Shown here piece after piece: positions 8,143 to 16,785 of a stretch of 64,000 nt of DNA. Source of the DNA: Clostridium culturomicium (lineage in GTDB: Bacteria > Bacillota > Clostridia > Clostridiales > Clostridiaceae); NCBI RefSeq assembly GCF_000821305.1, contig NZ_CCXK01000014.1, forward strand, positions 483,445 to 547,444, in the 5' to 3' direction. Positions within the stretch are counted from its first letter, which is position 1. Each line of letters starts with the position of its first letter. The notes below the pieces were generated by a model. The model had not been told where the DNA came from. It searched no databases and saw nothing but the letters and a program-made list of their open reading frames with translations. The position numbers were made by a program, and so were the translations under genes.

Positions 8143-8208
8143 TTATCTATAATAGTTATAATAATAGCTATTTAATTTTACAAAATTAAAGGTTGTACAC
8201 TTATTCAT
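8143..8208 (-). CDS. Tyrosine-rich leader peptide, 21 residues
   Basis: A short frame begins MNKCTTF and ends in SYYYNYYR, so five of the last seven residues are Tyr, then TAA. It has a proper ribosome binding site (AGGAG, 8 bases before ATG) and follows a good promoter. Its stop codon is separated by three bases from the first switching segment. Position, Tyr content and following hairpins fit a ribosome-stalling control peptide, as in classical amino-acid operon attenuation. The peptide itself probably has no other role. Confidence 0.85.
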   Translation of the reverse strand: MNKCTTFNFVKLNSYYYNYYR

Positions 8209-8259
8209 TATTATTTCTCCTAAATTGAAAATATTTTTACTTTTCTTAATATGAATCCT

Positions 8260-8288
8260 ATTATATTATTATATTTATAAAAATACAA
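8260..8288 (-). promoter_or_regulatory. Promoter of the leader peptide/NSS transcript
   Basis: Minus-strand TTGTAT (8283-8288), 17-base spacer, TATAAT (8260-8265). The start would be near 8253, giving about a 45-base 5' end before the leader ATG. Confidence 0.75.
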
Positions 8289-8309
8289 CCCCTATTTTTA
8301 TATATAATA

Positions 8310-8352
8310 AAAAACTACGGTAGAGTCCCTAGCTTCTATCGTAGTTTTTATA
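8310..8352 (-). terminator. Terminator after the peptide-binding lipoprotein gene
   Basis: Inverted repeat AAAACTACG...CGTAGTTTTT with an inner TAGA/TCTA-like pairing, immediately after the stop at 8354. T-tracts on both sides make it look bidirectional. Confidence 0.8.
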
Positions 8353-8353
8353 C

Positions 8354-9973
8354 CTATTTAGAAAGATATAACTTAGTCCAATCTCTAAAAAGCAAACCCC
8401 CACCTCTCGGATCTGCACTGTCTATACCTCGAACTTTATTTAGCGCAACCATAACCTTTCGTTCATAATTAATAGGGTATACAGCTGCATCCTCTGCTAA
8501 CTTTAACTGAATGTCAGTATAAATCTTTTTACGTTTTTCATTATTCTGTTCGCCATCAGCCTTTTCCCATAAAATATCTATTTCATCATTACTGTAGCCC
8601 CATTGATTTAAAAAAGCATCGCTCTCAAAATAATCCCTATAGGCTTCTGGATTTCCACCAAGTTCATACCCTGTTACATAAAGATTACACTCTTCCTTTT
8701 TGTTTACAAGCACTTCTTGAAAGGCTTTTTTATCATAATCTCTTATTTCAACTTGAATATCAGCTTCCTTTAACTGACGCTGAATCTCCTGCGCATATTC
8801 CTTATGACCATCCTCTTCATTACAGTAGCCTAATGTCAATTTACCAATATCTATTGACGCTTTTTTCAAGAACTCCTTGGCCTTTTCAGAATCTTGCTCA
8901 TATTCCTCTATTGATTCACCATCATAATAAAAATCTGTGCTTGGAAGAAGAATAGTTTTTGCTTCCTTTGCACCTTTTTCATCTCCATCATAAGCTGCAG
9001 CGATAATGCCTTTTCTATTTAATGCAAAGGAAATAGCTTTTCTAATATTAGCATTATTCATTACCTTTGTATTTTCATTGAAAGCTAAAAAATTTAATTT
9101 CCCTGCACAATGAGAATAATTTTGAAATTTGGAATCCTTTTCCTCTGACTTTTCATAAAGTTCATTAGTAGCTTCCATTAAACATATTTCTTCTTTTTCG
9201 AGTGCTTCCTGTTGATTTTCTTTCGGTATAACTTTTATTGTAATTGAATCAGCCTTTGGTTTGCCGCCAACATATTCATCAAATCTTACCAAAGTTATAT
9301 ATTCGCCCTCTTTACTTTCCTTATACTTAAAAGGACCCGAACCAATTGGGTAATTATTTTTTTCTGAGGCTGCTACAATCTTTTCACCTTCATAAACATG
9401 CTTTGGAATTGGGCATATCCTTGAAAGGTTATGAAGAAAACCAGCTTTTTCAAACGGAAGTTCAATCTTTATTGTAAAGTCATCTTCTTTCATTACTGTT
9501 ATAGGCACCTTATTTACCATTAAATAAGGTCTTAACATGGACCCTTGACTTTCATCTAGAATCAGATTAAGGGTATAAATGACATCATCAGCAGTTATAG
9601 GTTTTCCGTCATGCCAGGTGAGTCCTTCCTTCATCTTTATTGTTATTTCCTTATTATCCTTAAACTCTACTAAATTTGCTAAACAATATGTAATGTCCAT
9701 ACCTTCATAAAGATATAGCGGCGCATATAAAATATTTGTCACTAAATTAGCTTTAGAAAGATCTGTAAACACTGGATTTAGGCTTCCCACCTTATTTTCT
9801 GAAGGCACTACAATGTCCCCGCCACCGCTTGTTCCACCAACATTGTTGCCAAACTTAGCATCATCCGAAAAGCTTCCTTCTCCATTATCTATAGAATTGT
9901 CGCTACACCCCGCTAATACACCCCCCATTGTAAGAACTATTAAAAGTACTGAAATCAGCTTTTTAAATTTCAT
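8354..9973 (-). CDS. Peptide-type ABC transporter substrate-binding lipoprotein (SBP family 5)
   Basis: OppA/DppA-like binding protein of 539 residues. A lipobox (VLAGC, Cys at 23) predicts diacylglyceryl attachment to the outer face of the membrane. The family signature near LTWHDGKPITADDVIYTL is present, and length matches family 5. It would capture oligopeptides, or for some members nickel or sugars, and pass them to an ABC permease, but no permease or ATPase genes are beside it, so it is an orphan here. The start ATG has only a weak AAAGAAAG next to it. A strong GGGAGGTG lies about 50 bases upstream, separated by a 13-base-pair hairpin (see the separate entry). Confidence 0.9.
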   Translation of the reverse strand: MKFKKLISVLLIVLTMGGVLAGCSDNSIDNGEGSFSDDAKFGNNVGGTSGGGDIVVPSENKVGSLNPVFTDLSKANLVTNILYAPLYLYEGMDITYCLANLVEFKDNKEITIKMKEGLTWHDGKPITADDVIYTLNLILDESQGSMLRPYLMVNKVPITVMKEDDFTIKIELPFEKAGFLHNLSRICPIPKHVYEGEKIVAASEKNNYPIGSGPFKYKESKEGEYITLVRFDEYVGGKPKADSITIKVIPKENQQEALEKEEICLMEATNELYEKSEEKDSKFQNYSHCAGKLNFLAFNENTKVMNNANIRKAISFALNRKGIIAAAYDGDEKGAKEAKTILLPSTDFYYDGESIEEYEQDSEKAKEFLKKASIDIGKLTLGYCNEEDGHKEYAQEIQRQLKEADIQVEIRDYDKKAFQEVLVNKKEECNLYVTGYELGGNPEAYRDYFESDAFLNQWGYSNDEIDILWEKADGEQNNEKRKKIYTDIQLKLAEDAAVYPINYERKVMVALNKVRGIDSADPRGGGLLFRDWTKLYLSK

Positions 9974-9980
9974 CTTTCTT

Positions 9981-10029
9981 TTTAGAAGAATTTATATCAA
10001 AATTTAAATCCTTCTAAAGCTCACCTCCC
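9981..10029 (-). promoter_or_regulatory. Shine-Dalgarno split from the start codon by a hairpin
   Basis: On the minus strand GGGAGGTG (10022-10029) is followed by TTTAGAAGGATTT, a 12-base loop, and AAATTCTTCTAAA, which form 13 pairs with one G-T, then AAGAAAG and the ATG of the lipoprotein gene. Folding would bring the strong site to about 12 bases from the ATG. Confidence 0.6.
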
Positions 10030-10115
10030 ACAAATTTATAAACTTTAATTTCACGATTTGTTTTATTTTGAGCAATTATTGCAATTATTATTAAAGAAAG
10101 ATTTAAATAAAAACT

Positions 10116-10145
10116 AAAAGCTAGGAATATAAATTCCTAGCTTTT
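10116..10145 (-). terminator. Terminator of the two-component operon
   Basis: Stem AAAAGCTAGGAAT with ATTCCTAGCTTTT just beyond the kinase stop at 10156, with T/A runs on both sides. Confidence 0.82.
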
Positions 10146-10155
10146 AAAACTTCAA

Positions 10156-12537
10156 CTAACTTTGAGCTTCTCCGTTATCTACATCGAAAATTACAGTAGA
10201 TTTAAATAAATCTCCATCTATATCAATATTAAATTCTCCCCCATGAAGATGAACAATATTCTTAGCAATTGCAAGCCCCAAACCTGAACCTTCTGTATGT
10301 CTTGACTCTTCACCACGCTTAAATCTTTCAGTTATTTCTTCTGGATCAAAATTTAATTCATAGGAAGATATATTCTTCATAGTTATATAAACCTTCCCAT
10401 CGTATTCAGTTACATTTATATAAACTCTTGTTCCTTCAAGCGAATATTTTATTATATTGGAAATTAGATTCTCAAATACTCTCCAAATCTTTCTTCCATC
10501 TGCACTGATATATAATTTCTCCTTAGGAACTGAAAGTTTAAAATCTAAATTAGCTTTTTCAATTCTTCCTTCTGCTTCTCCTAACGTCTGTCTTAATAGA
10601 GCTACAATTTCAACCCTTGTAAAAGTAAGTTGCATTGCACCACTTGCTGCCTTAGAAGCTTCAAATAAATCATCAATTAATATTTTTAATCTTTGAGACT
10701 TCTTATCTAAAACCTCAACATAAGCTTTAGCTTCCTCTGGCTGCACATCACATCTTTTCAACAAATCCACATAATTTATAATTGATGTAAGTGGGGTTTT
10801 TAAGTCATGAGAAACATTAGTAATAAGCTCTGTCTTCATTTTCTCACTCTTAGTTTCATTAGCAATAGAAGTCCTCAAGCCTTCTTTCATATTATTTATG
10901 CTGTGTGCTAAATCCCTTAATGCACCTTTTCTTTTCTCTGGAATATCCTGGCTAGTTCTTCCTTCACTAATGTCCTTTGCTACTTTTGTAATTTTATTAA
11001 GATATGCTAAATCTCTTGTTGCAGTAAATATAAACAGAATAGTAGCTATAATAGCACCACATATTGCGATAATTAATCCAACCTCTGCAAATGCAACTAT
11101 AAATAAGAAACCTCCAACTACTAAACCACAAACATAAATAGCTAGAATTAGAAATAGCTTTCTTCCAAAACTCTTCTTTTCAAGACATATTTGAACATAC
11201 TCGTAGAATTTGACTAAGTAACTATCTTTAAGCAGTTGGCCTTTATTGTATTTTAAGACAACAACCTTAGCTACAACATATAAACCAGCCAAAGCCATAA
11301 CCCATAATATAACATTTTTGTAGTTAAGAGTATTCCTGTAATTATTCATCCAATAGTGCTGATACATCATAGCTCTAATAACAAATAATACAATTAATCC
11401 AATAATACTGAATTCTATAGGGTACTCATTAAGTTTATTTGTTACATCATCAAGATAGGTCCCTTTATATTTCATCTTCTTTAAAACACCTAATAGGATA
11501 ATAATTAATATTACTCCACCTATAAAACCCCATAGTTGCATTGATGTTATATTTTGGGCCTTTTCAAAATCTGCACTGCCATTATAAATATTATCACCTA
11601 CCGCTAAATCCATTTGCCTTGGTATCGCAATATAAATATCTAAATCTCCTTGTGGTTGAAAAGTGCTGTTATGATTTCCATAATACTCATCCTCTAAGGT
11701 GTATTTTATTGTTAAATCATCATAATAGCTGCCATTGTATCGATGAATATTAGCTTTCTCTAAATCCTTTGGAGTCATCTTTTCTCCATCAATGTATATA
11801 TAACTTTGCTTGCTATTCCCACTTATATGGTGCTCTGCAAAGTACCCGCTATTTCCTTGTAAAAGAGCTATTCCCTCCTTACTGCCTTCATAGTTAGACA
11901 TCCATATGTTATTTGCCCTATCATATACAATATATTTTAAATTCTGCTGACTATCCAAATAATTCTTATTTCTTGTATAATCTACTGTCTTCTGTTCGAC
12001 AATCATTTTCTTTAAGGCTTCATCATCATATCCTGACTCTTTTATAATTTCCTGACGAATGTTATCCTGTTCTTTCTTCCATCTGTTCTCATCCCAATCT
12101 GAAGTATCCCTTTGATAAAGCTCCTTAACCCTTTCTTCATACTCTCTATCGGTCTGCTCATTTGCCCAATCTCTAGCAATATTAAGTTCCTCTACTGTTA
12201 TATTATTAGGATCTTTTACATAAGCTTCTGTTTTGTATAATTCTCCAAAGGCTAAAACCTTTCTAGTGAATTCATCAATGTCATCACCTAAAAAGGACCA
12301 ATTATACATGCTTGCATCTTTAAATACATGTTTGTTCTGAATAAAATCCCTTCCACTAATAACAGTAAGAGCTATTGCCATAGTCAAGAAAATCAAAACT
12401 AACGTTCTTGCAAGCTTCATTCTTCTAAAATCTCTTACCATATCTTCATAAGATTCTTTATTATCAAATTTATTTTTTCTTATCTTACTGTCTGTTAAAA
12501 CATTTTCTTCTCTAATATTTTTCGATTTTGTATCCAA
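10156..12537 (-). CDS. Multi-pass membrane sensor histidine kinase
   Basis: A 793-residue OmpR-partner kinase. The first membrane helix (about 43-61) is followed by a 270-residue extracytoplasmic region, then about five to six helices between about 333 and 507. A HAMP-like linker, HisKA with SHDLKTPLTS (His 577) and a HATPase domain with N-box, GSGLGLAI and the usual order complete it. The start is a TTG at 12537 that overlaps the end of the regulator gene by 26 bases; no in-frame ATG exists until about residue 33, so the TTG is preferred but uncertain. The ligand is not evident, and no target gene is adjacent. Confidence 0.88.
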   Translation of the reverse strand: MDTKSKNIREENVLTDSKIRKNKFDNKESYEDMVRDFRRMKLARTLVLIFLTMAIALTVISGRDFIQNKHVFKDASMYNWSFLGDDIDEFTRKVLAFGELYKTEAYVKDPNNITVEELNIARDWANEQTDREYEERVKELYQRDTSDWDENRWKKEQDNIRQEIIKESGYDDEALKKMIVEQKTVDYTRNKNYLDSQQNLKYIVYDRANNIWMSNYEGSKEGIALLQGNSGYFAEHHISGNSKQSYIYIDGEKMTPKDLEKANIHRYNGSYYDDLTIKYTLEDEYYGNHNSTFQPQGDLDIYIAIPRQMDLAVGDNIYNGSADFEKAQNITSMQLWGFIGGVILIIILLGVLKKMKYKGTYLDDVTNKLNEYPIEFSIIGLIVLFVIRAMMYQHYWMNNYRNTLNYKNVILWVMALAGLYVVAKVVVLKYNKGQLLKDSYLVKFYEYVQICLEKKSFGRKLFLILAIYVCGLVVGGFLFIVAFAEVGLIIAICGAIIATILFIFTATRDLAYLNKITKVAKDISEGRTSQDIPEKRKGALRDLAHSINNMKEGLRTSIANETKSEKMKTELITNVSHDLKTPLTSIINYVDLLKRCDVQPEEAKAYVEVLDKKSQRLKILIDDLFEASKAASGAMQLTFTRVEIVALLRQTLGEAEGRIEKANLDFKLSVPKEKLYISADGRKIWRVFENLISNIIKYSLEGTRVYINVTEYDGKVYITMKNISSYELNFDPEEITERFKRGEESRHTEGSGLGLAIAKNIVHLHGGEFNIDIDGDLFKSTVIFDVDNGEAQS

Positions 12538-13210
12538 TGCCCCACACCACCTTTAAATATTTTGGCTCCTTAGGATTAATTTCTATTTTTTCACGAATCC
12601 TTCTAATATGAACCGCTACAGTATTATCCACATTATAGCTAGGCTCATTCCAAACCTTCTCATAGATTTCCTCCATGGAGAACACTCTTCCTTTATTCTT
12701 CAGTAATAATTCTAATATTTTAAACTCTATTGGAGTAAGCTTTACGATCTCTCCATCTATAAAAACTTCCTTTGTACTTACATCTAACTCTAGTCCACCA
12801 CTTTTTAAACTATCACTTGAATCCTCTTGATTCAAATTGCCAAGAGTAATATACCTTCTAAGCTGTGACTTAACTCTTGCAATAAGCTCTAATGGATTAA
12901 AAGGTTTTGTAATATAATCATCAGCCCCCATATTAAGCCCTAAAATTTTATCTGTATCCTCTGACTTAGCCGAAAGCAAGATAATTGGAATATTCTTCTC
13001 TTCTCTAATCTTTAATGTTGCCCTTATACCATCCATTCTAGGCATCATAATGTCCATAATTATTAAATGTATATCATGGTCAACCAAAAGTTCTAGAGCT
13101 TCAACACCATCTCCTGCTCTATAAACCTTAAGCCCCTCGTTTGCAAGATATATCTCTATTGCATCCACAATTTCTTTATCATCATCTACAACTAATATAT
13201 TATAATTCAT
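12512..13210 (-). CDS. OmpR/PhoB-family response regulator
   Basis: A 232-residue regulator: receiver domain with the acidic pair near residues 9-10 (VVDDDKE), the phospho-acceptor Asp in IIMDIMMPRMDG (about residue 53) and Lys in ITKPFNP. The winged-helix C terminus is intact (VHIRRIREKIE, then VWGIGYKIEKY). Translationally coupled to the kinase through a 26-base overlap. VanR-like in overall sequence, but there is no resistance gene next to it. GGGGATAGAAAA precedes the ATG. Confidence 0.92.
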   Translation of the reverse strand: MNYNILVVDDDKEIVDAIEIYLANEGLKVYRAGDGVEALELLVDHDIHLIIMDIMMPRMDGIRATLKIREEKNIPIILLSAKSEDTDKILGLNMGADDYITKPFNPLELIARVKSQLRRYITLGNLNQEDSSDSLKSGGLELDVSTKEVFIDGEIVKLTPIEFKILELLLKNKGRVFSMEEIYEKVWNEPSYNVDNTVAVHIRRIREKIEINPKEPKYLKVVWGIGYKIEKY

Positions 13211-13560
13211 TTTTCTATCCCCTTCCCAAATTACTATCTTACATTAATTTTATACCATTTTATCAATTACTATTAATTATAACATGATGATAATGAATTT
13301 TAATTTAGAATTTTAAATTGAGAATGTAAAATGATGGTTGAAATTTCTTCAGAATTTCTTTCATTCTATCTGTAATTCTAAACGCTAATCCTCTAGTTCA
13401 AGGTTATAATTTTATTTTAAATGTGAATTATTTCATATTGGCTAATATAAATCTTACAATTTTCTTAAGATAGAAGATCTGACCCATGATTTCTATGGGT
13501 TAATTCTGATTCTTTACCTTTCATTGCAATCTCCCTTAAGAACTTATCTTAATTTATATA
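13211..13560. other. Noncoding gap upstream of the response regulator
   Basis: About 350 bases between the ATPase terminator and the regulator. It presumably contains the regulator promoter. A small inverted repeat (ACCCAT/ATGGGT near 13482-13500) is visible. I see no coding frame with a ribosome binding site. Confidence 0.5.
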
Positions 13561-13590
13561 AAAAAGAAATCCAGCTCATCTGGATTTCTT
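13561..13590 (-). terminator. Terminator of the P-type ATPase gene
   Basis: Stem AAGAAATCCAG, five-base loop, CTGGATTTCTT, then TTTTTAT on the minus strand, about 40 bases after the stop at 13629. Confidence 0.85.
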
Positions 13591-13628
13591 CAATAATTCT
13601 TAATTCGAAATTCAGGCATTCTTAATTA

Positions 13629-16292
13629 CTAAGCTGCCTTTGTATATTCTGTATCAATGCTATTTTTTTGTTGCTTTTTTTCTTTATTTTTATCTATTAA
13701 TTCCACAACCACTTTGTAGATTTGAATTATTACTGTTGGTACAAAAGCTAACCCGTATATAGCCAAAATTTGATTTAAAGCAAGTGGTGTTACTTCAAAT
13801 AAATTCTGAAGGAATGGTATGAATAAAACACTATTTAAGAAGAATAATCCTGTACCAAATGCCATCCAACTATATTGGTTTGAGAATAAACCTAAAGTGA
13901 ATATAGACTTCTTACCTCTACAGTTAAATCCATGAAATAATCTAGCTAAGCAAAGAGTTGCAAATGCCATTGTTGACGCTTCTCCATGTCCTGTTTTTAA
14001 TCCCATATAGAAAGCTATAATTGTGAAGATACCTATTATTAATCCTTCTAAAGCTACTCCCCAAATAAATTCTTTTGAAAGAATTGATGCCTTACTGTTT
14101 CTTGGCTTATCTTTCAATAAATCTCTACGAGATTTTTCCATTCCGATTGCTATTGCCGGTAAGCTATCTGTCAATAGATTAATAAATAGTAAATGTACCG
14201 CTTCAAATGGCATTGGCAGAGCCATTAATGAAGTATATAAAACTGCTATTATTCCTGATGTATTACCAGATAAAAGGAATTTTATTGAGTTTTTAATGTT
14301 TGCATATATATTTCTTCCATTCGCAACAGACTTAACTATCGTCGCAAAATTATCATCTGTAAGTATTACAGATGCAGCGTCCTTGGATACCTCTGTTCCT
14401 GTTATCCCCATTGCAATTCCTATATCTGCTTGTTTTAAAGCTGGGGCATCATTAACACCATCCCCAGTCATGGCAACTATTTGTCCTTTTTCCTGCCAAG
14501 CTCTTACTATCCTAATTTTATGCTCTGGAGAAACTCTTGCATATACAGATATGTGTTCAAGATTTTTCTTTAATTCTTCATCTGACATTTTATCTAATTC
14601 TAAACCTTCAACAGCTCTATCTCCTGATTGAAGAATTCCTATCTGCTTAGCAATAGCTGAAGCTGTTATCTTATGGTCTCCTGTAATCATGATAGGCTTT
14701 ATCCCTGCTGTTATACAATCAGCAACAGCAGCAGCTGACTCTTCTCTTGGTGGATCTATCATTGAAATCAGCCCCATAAATGTATAGTTATTTTCATCCT
14801 CAAGAGATAGTTCTCTAATTTCATCTATTTCCTTATATGCAAAGGCTAGAACTCTTAAACCATTTTCAGATAACATTCTATTGTTTAGCAAAATGCTATC
14901 TTTATCGTCTTGAGTTATCTCTCTAACTCCCTCACCTGTGTGGATTAATTTAACCCTATCTAAAATTACATCTAAAGCTCCTTTGGTGAACATAAGATTT
15001 TTACAATCAATATTGTGAAGGGTACTCATAAGCTTTCTATCTGAATCGAAAGGAAGTTCCTTAGCTCTTTCATACTTACTTCTTAAGTCTAACTCTTCTA
15101 CCTGATACTTATGTCCAAGATTAACTAGTGCAACCTCTGTTGGATCGCCTATCTCTTTTCCCTTCTTAGATGTTGAATCATTACATAATATTGAGCTCAT
15201 TAATAAATAGTTTTCTACAGTATTATTTAAATTTAGCTCTGTGTCTTCAACTAATTTATTATCTACAAAAATCTTCTTAACTGTCATTTTATTTTGAGTA
15301 AGAGTACCAGTTTTATCTGAACAAATAATTGATACTGAACCTAACCCCTCGACAGCTTTAAGCTTTTTAATAATTGCATTTTCCTTAGCCATCTTTTGAG
15401 TTCCAAGGGCAAGTACAATAGTTACTATTGAGCTTAGTGCTTCTGGTATTGCTGCAACTGCAAGTGCAACTGCAAACATTAGAGAATCAAGCATCGGAGT
15501 ACCTCTATATACGCTTAAGCCAAATATCAAAACACATACTCCTAAAATACCAATAGCTAACTTTTTACTAAAATCATCTAAATTTTGCTGTAAAGGAGTC
15601 TGCTTTTCTTGAGTCTGCTCCATTAAGGATGCAATTTTCCCTATTTCAGTATTCATACCAGTGCCAGTCACAACTACTATAGCTCGTCCATAGGTTACTA
15701 AAGAACCTGAGAATACCATATTCTTTTGATCACCTAAAGGAAGTTCTTCTCTTTCGATGATATCGCTAATTTTATTTACACCTTCCGATTCTCCTGTTAA
15801 AGAGCTTTCATTTACTTGAAGTGAATAATTCTCTATTATTCTTCCATCTGCAGGAACTAAATCTCCAGCTTCTAAAACTAATATATCTCCAGGTACAACC
15901 TCCTTAGAGCTAACCTCTGTCTTTGTCCCATTTCTAAACACCTTAGCTGATGGTGAAGAAAGTGCTTTTAGACTTTCTAATGATTGTTCAGCTTTAAAGT
16001 GCTGAACTGTTCCTAAAACTGCATTTAAAGTAATAACGGCTACAATTACTATTGTACTTTCTAAATTCCCTGTTAATGCTGATATACCTGCAGCTCCAAT
16101 TAAAATCGCTACTAGTAAATCCTTAAATTGACTAAGAAATACTTGAAGTACTGTTGCTTTTTCTTTTTCAGTTAATGTGTTGGTTCCATACTTCTGCAAA
16201 TGTGCTTTTACTTCTCCGTCAGTTAAGCCTTGCTTTGTGGTGCCAAAATGTTTTAAAGTTTCCTCTGAAGACTTTGAAAAGAATTTTACCAT
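13629..16292 (-). CDS. P2-type cation-transporting ATPase, Mn2+/Ca2+ export candidate
   Basis: An 887-residue P-type ATPase of SERCA/PMCA-like build. It has an N-terminal cation-ATPase domain, actuator motif LTGES (about 165-169), TM4 with AAIPEAL (about 280-286), phosphorylation loop CSDKTGT (Asp 326), hinge TGDGVNDAPALK, and TM6 with NLLTDSLPA. These features fit divalent cation export from the cytoplasm. Such proteins are usually called calcium-translocating. Here a yybP-ykoY riboswitch in the leader makes Mn2+, possibly with Ca2+, the more likely physiological substrate; Lactococcus yoaB is a precedent for this riboswitch-pump pair. The ATG is preceded by TAGGAGGAAATCAC. Single-gene transcript. 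Confidence 0.92.
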   Translation of the reverse strand: MVKFFSKSSEETLKHFGTTKQGLTDGEVKAHLQKYGTNTLTEKEKATVLQVFLSQFKDLLVAILIGAAGISALTGNLESTIVIVAVITLNAVLGTVQHFKAEQSLESLKALSSPSAKVFRNGTKTEVSSKEVVPGDILVLEAGDLVPADGRIIENYSLQVNESSLTGESEGVNKISDIIEREELPLGDQKNMVFSGSLVTYGRAIVVVTGTGMNTEIGKIASLMEQTQEKQTPLQQNLDDFSKKLAIGILGVCVLIFGLSVYRGTPMLDSLMFAVALAVAAIPEALSSIVTIVLALGTQKMAKENAIIKKLKAVEGLGSVSIICSDKTGTLTQNKMTVKKIFVDNKLVEDTELNLNNTVENYLLMSSILCNDSTSKKGKEIGDPTEVALVNLGHKYQVEELDLRSKYERAKELPFDSDRKLMSTLHNIDCKNLMFTKGALDVILDRVKLIHTGEGVREITQDDKDSILLNNRMLSENGLRVLAFAYKEIDEIRELSLEDENNYTFMGLISMIDPPREESAAAVADCITAGIKPIMITGDHKITASAIAKQIGILQSGDRAVEGLELDKMSDEELKKNLEHISVYARVSPEHKIRIVRAWQEKGQIVAMTGDGVNDAPALKQADIGIAMGITGTEVSKDAASVILTDDNFATIVKSVANGRNIYANIKNSIKFLLSGNTSGIIAVLYTSLMALPMPFEAVHLLFINLLTDSLPAIAIGMEKSRRDLLKDKPRNSKASILSKEFIWGVALEGLIIGIFTIIAFYMGLKTGHGEASTMAFATLCLARLFHGFNCRGKKSIFTLGLFSNQYSWMAFGTGLFFLNSVLFIPFLQNLFEVTPLALNQILAIYGLAFVPTVIIQIYKVVVELIDKNKEKKQQKNSIDTEYTKAA

Positions 16293-16340
16293 GTGATTTC
16301 CTCCTATAAATTTCTACATTTTTCGAGCCAATTTTTAAAT

Positions 16341-16397
16341 AAAAAAGAGACCCTTAATATAACTTTCACCAATAGTGAAAGCTATATTAAAAGTCTC
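16341..16397 (-). terminator. Riboswitch expression-platform terminator
   Basis: Long stem: GAGACTTTTAATATA... paired to ...TATATTAAGGGTCTC with a central CTTTCAC/GTGAAAG, then six T on the minus strand. Its 5' arm includes CUUUUAAU, which is also the 3' strand of riboswitch P1, so terminator and folded aptamer exclude each other. Confidence 0.88.
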
Positions 16398-16474
16398 GTA
16401 ACCAAGTTGGTATATAACACCAGGAGTTTAAGCCGCGAATGTTGATGTTATATTTTCTACTACTCCCTCTTAAT
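16386..16474 (-). promoter_or_regulatory. yybP-ykoY manganese riboswitch
   Basis: Minus-strand RNA starts AUUAAGAG and ends CUUUUAAU (8-pair P1). It contains the first metal-loop motif GAGGGAGUAG (consensus GGGGAGUA). The long arm UAUAACAUCA/UGGUGUUAUA includes the second loop CAACAUUCGCGGC, like the Lactococcus yoaB aptamer's UCAAUUCGUG. A short ACCAA/UUGGU hairpin and ACGAGAC follow. Because P1 and the terminator share a strand, metal binding should favour readthrough (an ON switch). Confidence 0.85.
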
Positions 16475-16522
16475 AGGAATTTATTTTTAATCTAATGAGC
16501 AATTTACTTCTGTCATTTTCTT

Positions 16523-16551
16523 ATTATACGGAGATCAACTCGAAAATGCAA
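16523..16551 (-). promoter_or_regulatory. Promoter of the riboswitch-ATPase transcript
   Basis: Minus-strand TTGCAT (16546-16551), 17 bases, TATAAT (16523-16528); predicted start about 16516, some 40 bases before the aptamer. Confidence 0.72.
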
Positions 16552-16663
16552 TAGTATTTCCCACCAAAGTTTGTTAATTTTTATCCCACTATTTAACATG
16601 AAGTTAACACACCACTTTCCATTTATGCAATTTACTAATAATAACAATTCACTTTTCTATAAA

Positions 16664-16691
16664 ATGAAATTTTATTTTATATAAATTTCAT
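16664..16691. promoter_or_regulatory. Palindrome TGAAATTT-N10-AAATTTCA upstream of first symporter
   Basis: Perfect arms ATGAAATTT and AAATTTCAT with a 10-base centre, about 95 bases before the start at 16786. A matching palindrome precedes the paralogous gene (18134-18164), which suggests a shared operator or hairpin rather than chance in AT-rich DNA. Confidence 0.5.
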
Positions 16692-16785
16692 TTATCTCTT
16701 GAATATAGATTTTAAATATTATAATATATACTTATGATTTTTAAGAAACTATTCAGTATTATAAACAAACTTAGGAGGACTTAAC

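Noticed and set aside
10156..13210. VanR/VanS-type resistance regulators
   Set aside because: Overall similarity only; no van ligase or carboxypeptidase genes are adjacent and the sensor domain is much larger.
14023..14631. A 202-codon open frame on the plus strand
   Set aside because: It is antisense to the P-type ATPase, whose motifs are intact; the frame has no ribosome binding site and its composition mirrors the coding strand.
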